Shown: positions 63,423 to 64,000 of the stretch, piece by piece
Layout: each line of letters begins with the position of its first letter
Numbering within the stretch: the stretch's first letter is position 1
From: Castellaniella caeni NBRC 101664
Lineage (GTDB): Bacteria; Pseudomonadota; Gammaproteobacteria; Burkholderiales; Burkholderiaceae_B
NCBI RefSeq assembly: GCF_001592225.1
Contig: NZ_BCWN01000009.1
Location: 1 to 64,000, forward strand
Length of the DNA: 64,000 bases
Reading direction: 5' to 3'
Program-made: the position numbers and the translations under genes
The notes under the pieces: model-generated
What the model was told of the DNA's origin: nothing
The model's database searches: none
What the model saw: only the letters and a program-made list of their open reading frames with translations

Positions 63423-64000
63423 ATGTTTCTAAACGGCTATGGCCCCTTGATACTGGCGGGAACCTGGGTCACGATCCAGCTCGCACTGCTGTCCCTGGCG
63501 GTTGCCGTGGGGCTCGGCCTGCTGGGCGCCTGGGCCAAGCTGTCCAGCTCGCGGCTGGCGCGGCTGCTGGCCACGATCTACACCACGCTCATCCGCGGGG
63601 TGCCCGACCTGGTGCTGATGCTGCTGATTTTCTTCAGCCTGCAAATCTACCTCAATGAATTCACCGACCTGCTGGGCATCGACCCCATCGACATCAACCC
63701 CTTCGGAGCCGGCGTGGTCACCCTGGGCTTCATCTACGGCGCCTATTTCGCCGAAACCTTCCGCGGCGCCTTCATGGCCGTGCCGCACGGCCAGATGGAA
63801 GCCGCCACGGCCTACGGCATGCGCGAATTTCAGGTGTTCCGCCGCGTACTGTTTCCGCAGATGATGCGCCACGCCCTGCCGGGCATTGGCAACAACTGGC
63901 AGGTGCTGCTCAAATCTACCGCCCTGGTGTCGCTCATCGGCCTGGCCGACCTCGTCAAGGTGGCGCAGGACGCGGGCAACGTCACCTTCCGCGTGTTCCT
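63423..64000 (+). CDS. Amino-acid ABC transporter permease, partial (HisQ-type)
   Basis: The first 192 residues of a membrane permease are present; the gene runs off the window. It starts MFLNGYGPLILAGTW and has about four membrane helices. The cytoplasmic EAA loop is visible at MEAATAYGMREFQVFRRVLFPQ, with the glycine in place. It is the HisQ-like inner-membrane partner of the binding protein upstream. A second permease and an ATPase gene probably follow outside. Confidence 0.9.
   Translation, partial: MFLNGYGPLILAGTWVTIQLALLSLAVAVGLGLLGAWAKLSSSRLARLLATIYTTLIRGVPDLVLMLLIFFSLQIYLNEFTDLLGIDPIDINPFGAGVVTLGFIYGAYFAETFRGAFMAVPHGQMEAATAYGMREFQVFRRVLFPQMMRHALPGIGNNWQVLLKSTALVSLIGLADLVKVAQDAGNVTFRVF

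Noticed and set aside
1-64000. Search for tRNA, rRNA, insertion sequences and phage genes
   Set aside because: Reading the intergenic gaps showed no tRNA-like cloverleaf ends, no transposase or integrase frame and no flanking inverted repeats. A tRNA or Rfam scan would be needed to exclude small RNAs fully.

Overview
The window is 64 kb of high-GC, almost wholly coding bacterial chromosome. Gene content and order point to a betaproteobacterium of the order Burkholderiales, most likely family Alcaligenaceae (the Bordetella/Achromobacter/Castellaniella group). The main markers are msbA next to a lipopolysaccharide-core glycosyltransferase/deacetylase cluster, a KdkA-type Kdo kinase, the rpsF-priB-rpsR-rplI-dnaB cluster, the folE2-dxs-ispA-xseB run with a divergent Rieske oxygenase, and hpnCDE. 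This is inferred from family recognition and synteny by eye; no database search was possible. I see no insertion sequence, prophage, CRISPR array, tRNA or rRNA, and every recognised gene looks intact.

Layout. 0-6 kb: rng (RNase G), a small lipoprotein, msbA, a GT9 glycosyltransferase and a DUF218 envelope protein. 6-19.5 kb, minus strand: hrpA, dnaE and six LPS-core type genes (three GT4, one GT2, two NodB-type deacetylases), apparently one long transcription unit. 19.6-23.5 kb, plus strand: argA, rmlB, rmlD, yggX. 23.5-27.6 kb: phoU behind a well-formed Pho box, rpiA, a PepSY protein and a Pit-type phosphate transporter. 27.6-32.3 kb, minus strand: alr, an SDR oxidoreductase, radA, a TauE/SafE exporter and kdkA. 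32.4-35.4 kb: hpnC-hpnD-hpnE, which make squalene. 35.5-38.1 kb: arginase and ornithine cyclodeaminase with a divergent Lrp/AsnC regulator. 38.1-42 kb: alaC-hom-thrC. 42.1-46.1 kb: an Mth938-like protein, bcp, a PIN-PhoH ATPase and pdxA. 46.2-49.1 kb: rpsF-priB-rpsR-rplI and dnaB. 49.3-53.2 kb: xseB-ispA-dxs-folE2. 53.3-58.9 kb: an uncharacterised Rieske oxygenase, a sulfurtransferase, an EamA transporter, htpX and a Na/Pi cotransporter with a PhoU-like tail. 59-64 kb: polA, a divergent LOG-family protein and the start of an amino-acid ABC importer cut by the window edge.

Three themes link the genes. First is outer-membrane biogenesis: MsbA, the core glycosyltransferases and deacetylases, KdkA, RmlB/RmlD, and possibly squalene for hopanoids. 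Dxs and IspA supply the isoprenoid precursors that HpnCDE use. Second is phosphate: PhoU, PitA and NptA. Third is arginine and amino-acid metabolism: ArgA, arginase, ornithine cyclodeaminase, the Lrp regulator and a Lys/Arg/Orn-type importer.

The best non-coding signals are a Pho box with a correctly spaced -10 upstream of phoU, an 18-bp perfect inverted repeat whose arms hold the stop codons of the convergent hpnE and arginase genes, and polA and LOG start codons that overlap head to head in a CATG. Several divergent promoter regions also carry symmetric -10 elements, and a GC-rich hairpin separates the ABC binding-protein gene from its permease gene. Nothing here is clearly a new defence or mobile system. 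The conserved-looking Rieske protein with an unusually long, cysteine-containing cluster loop is the most plausible undescribed enzyme.
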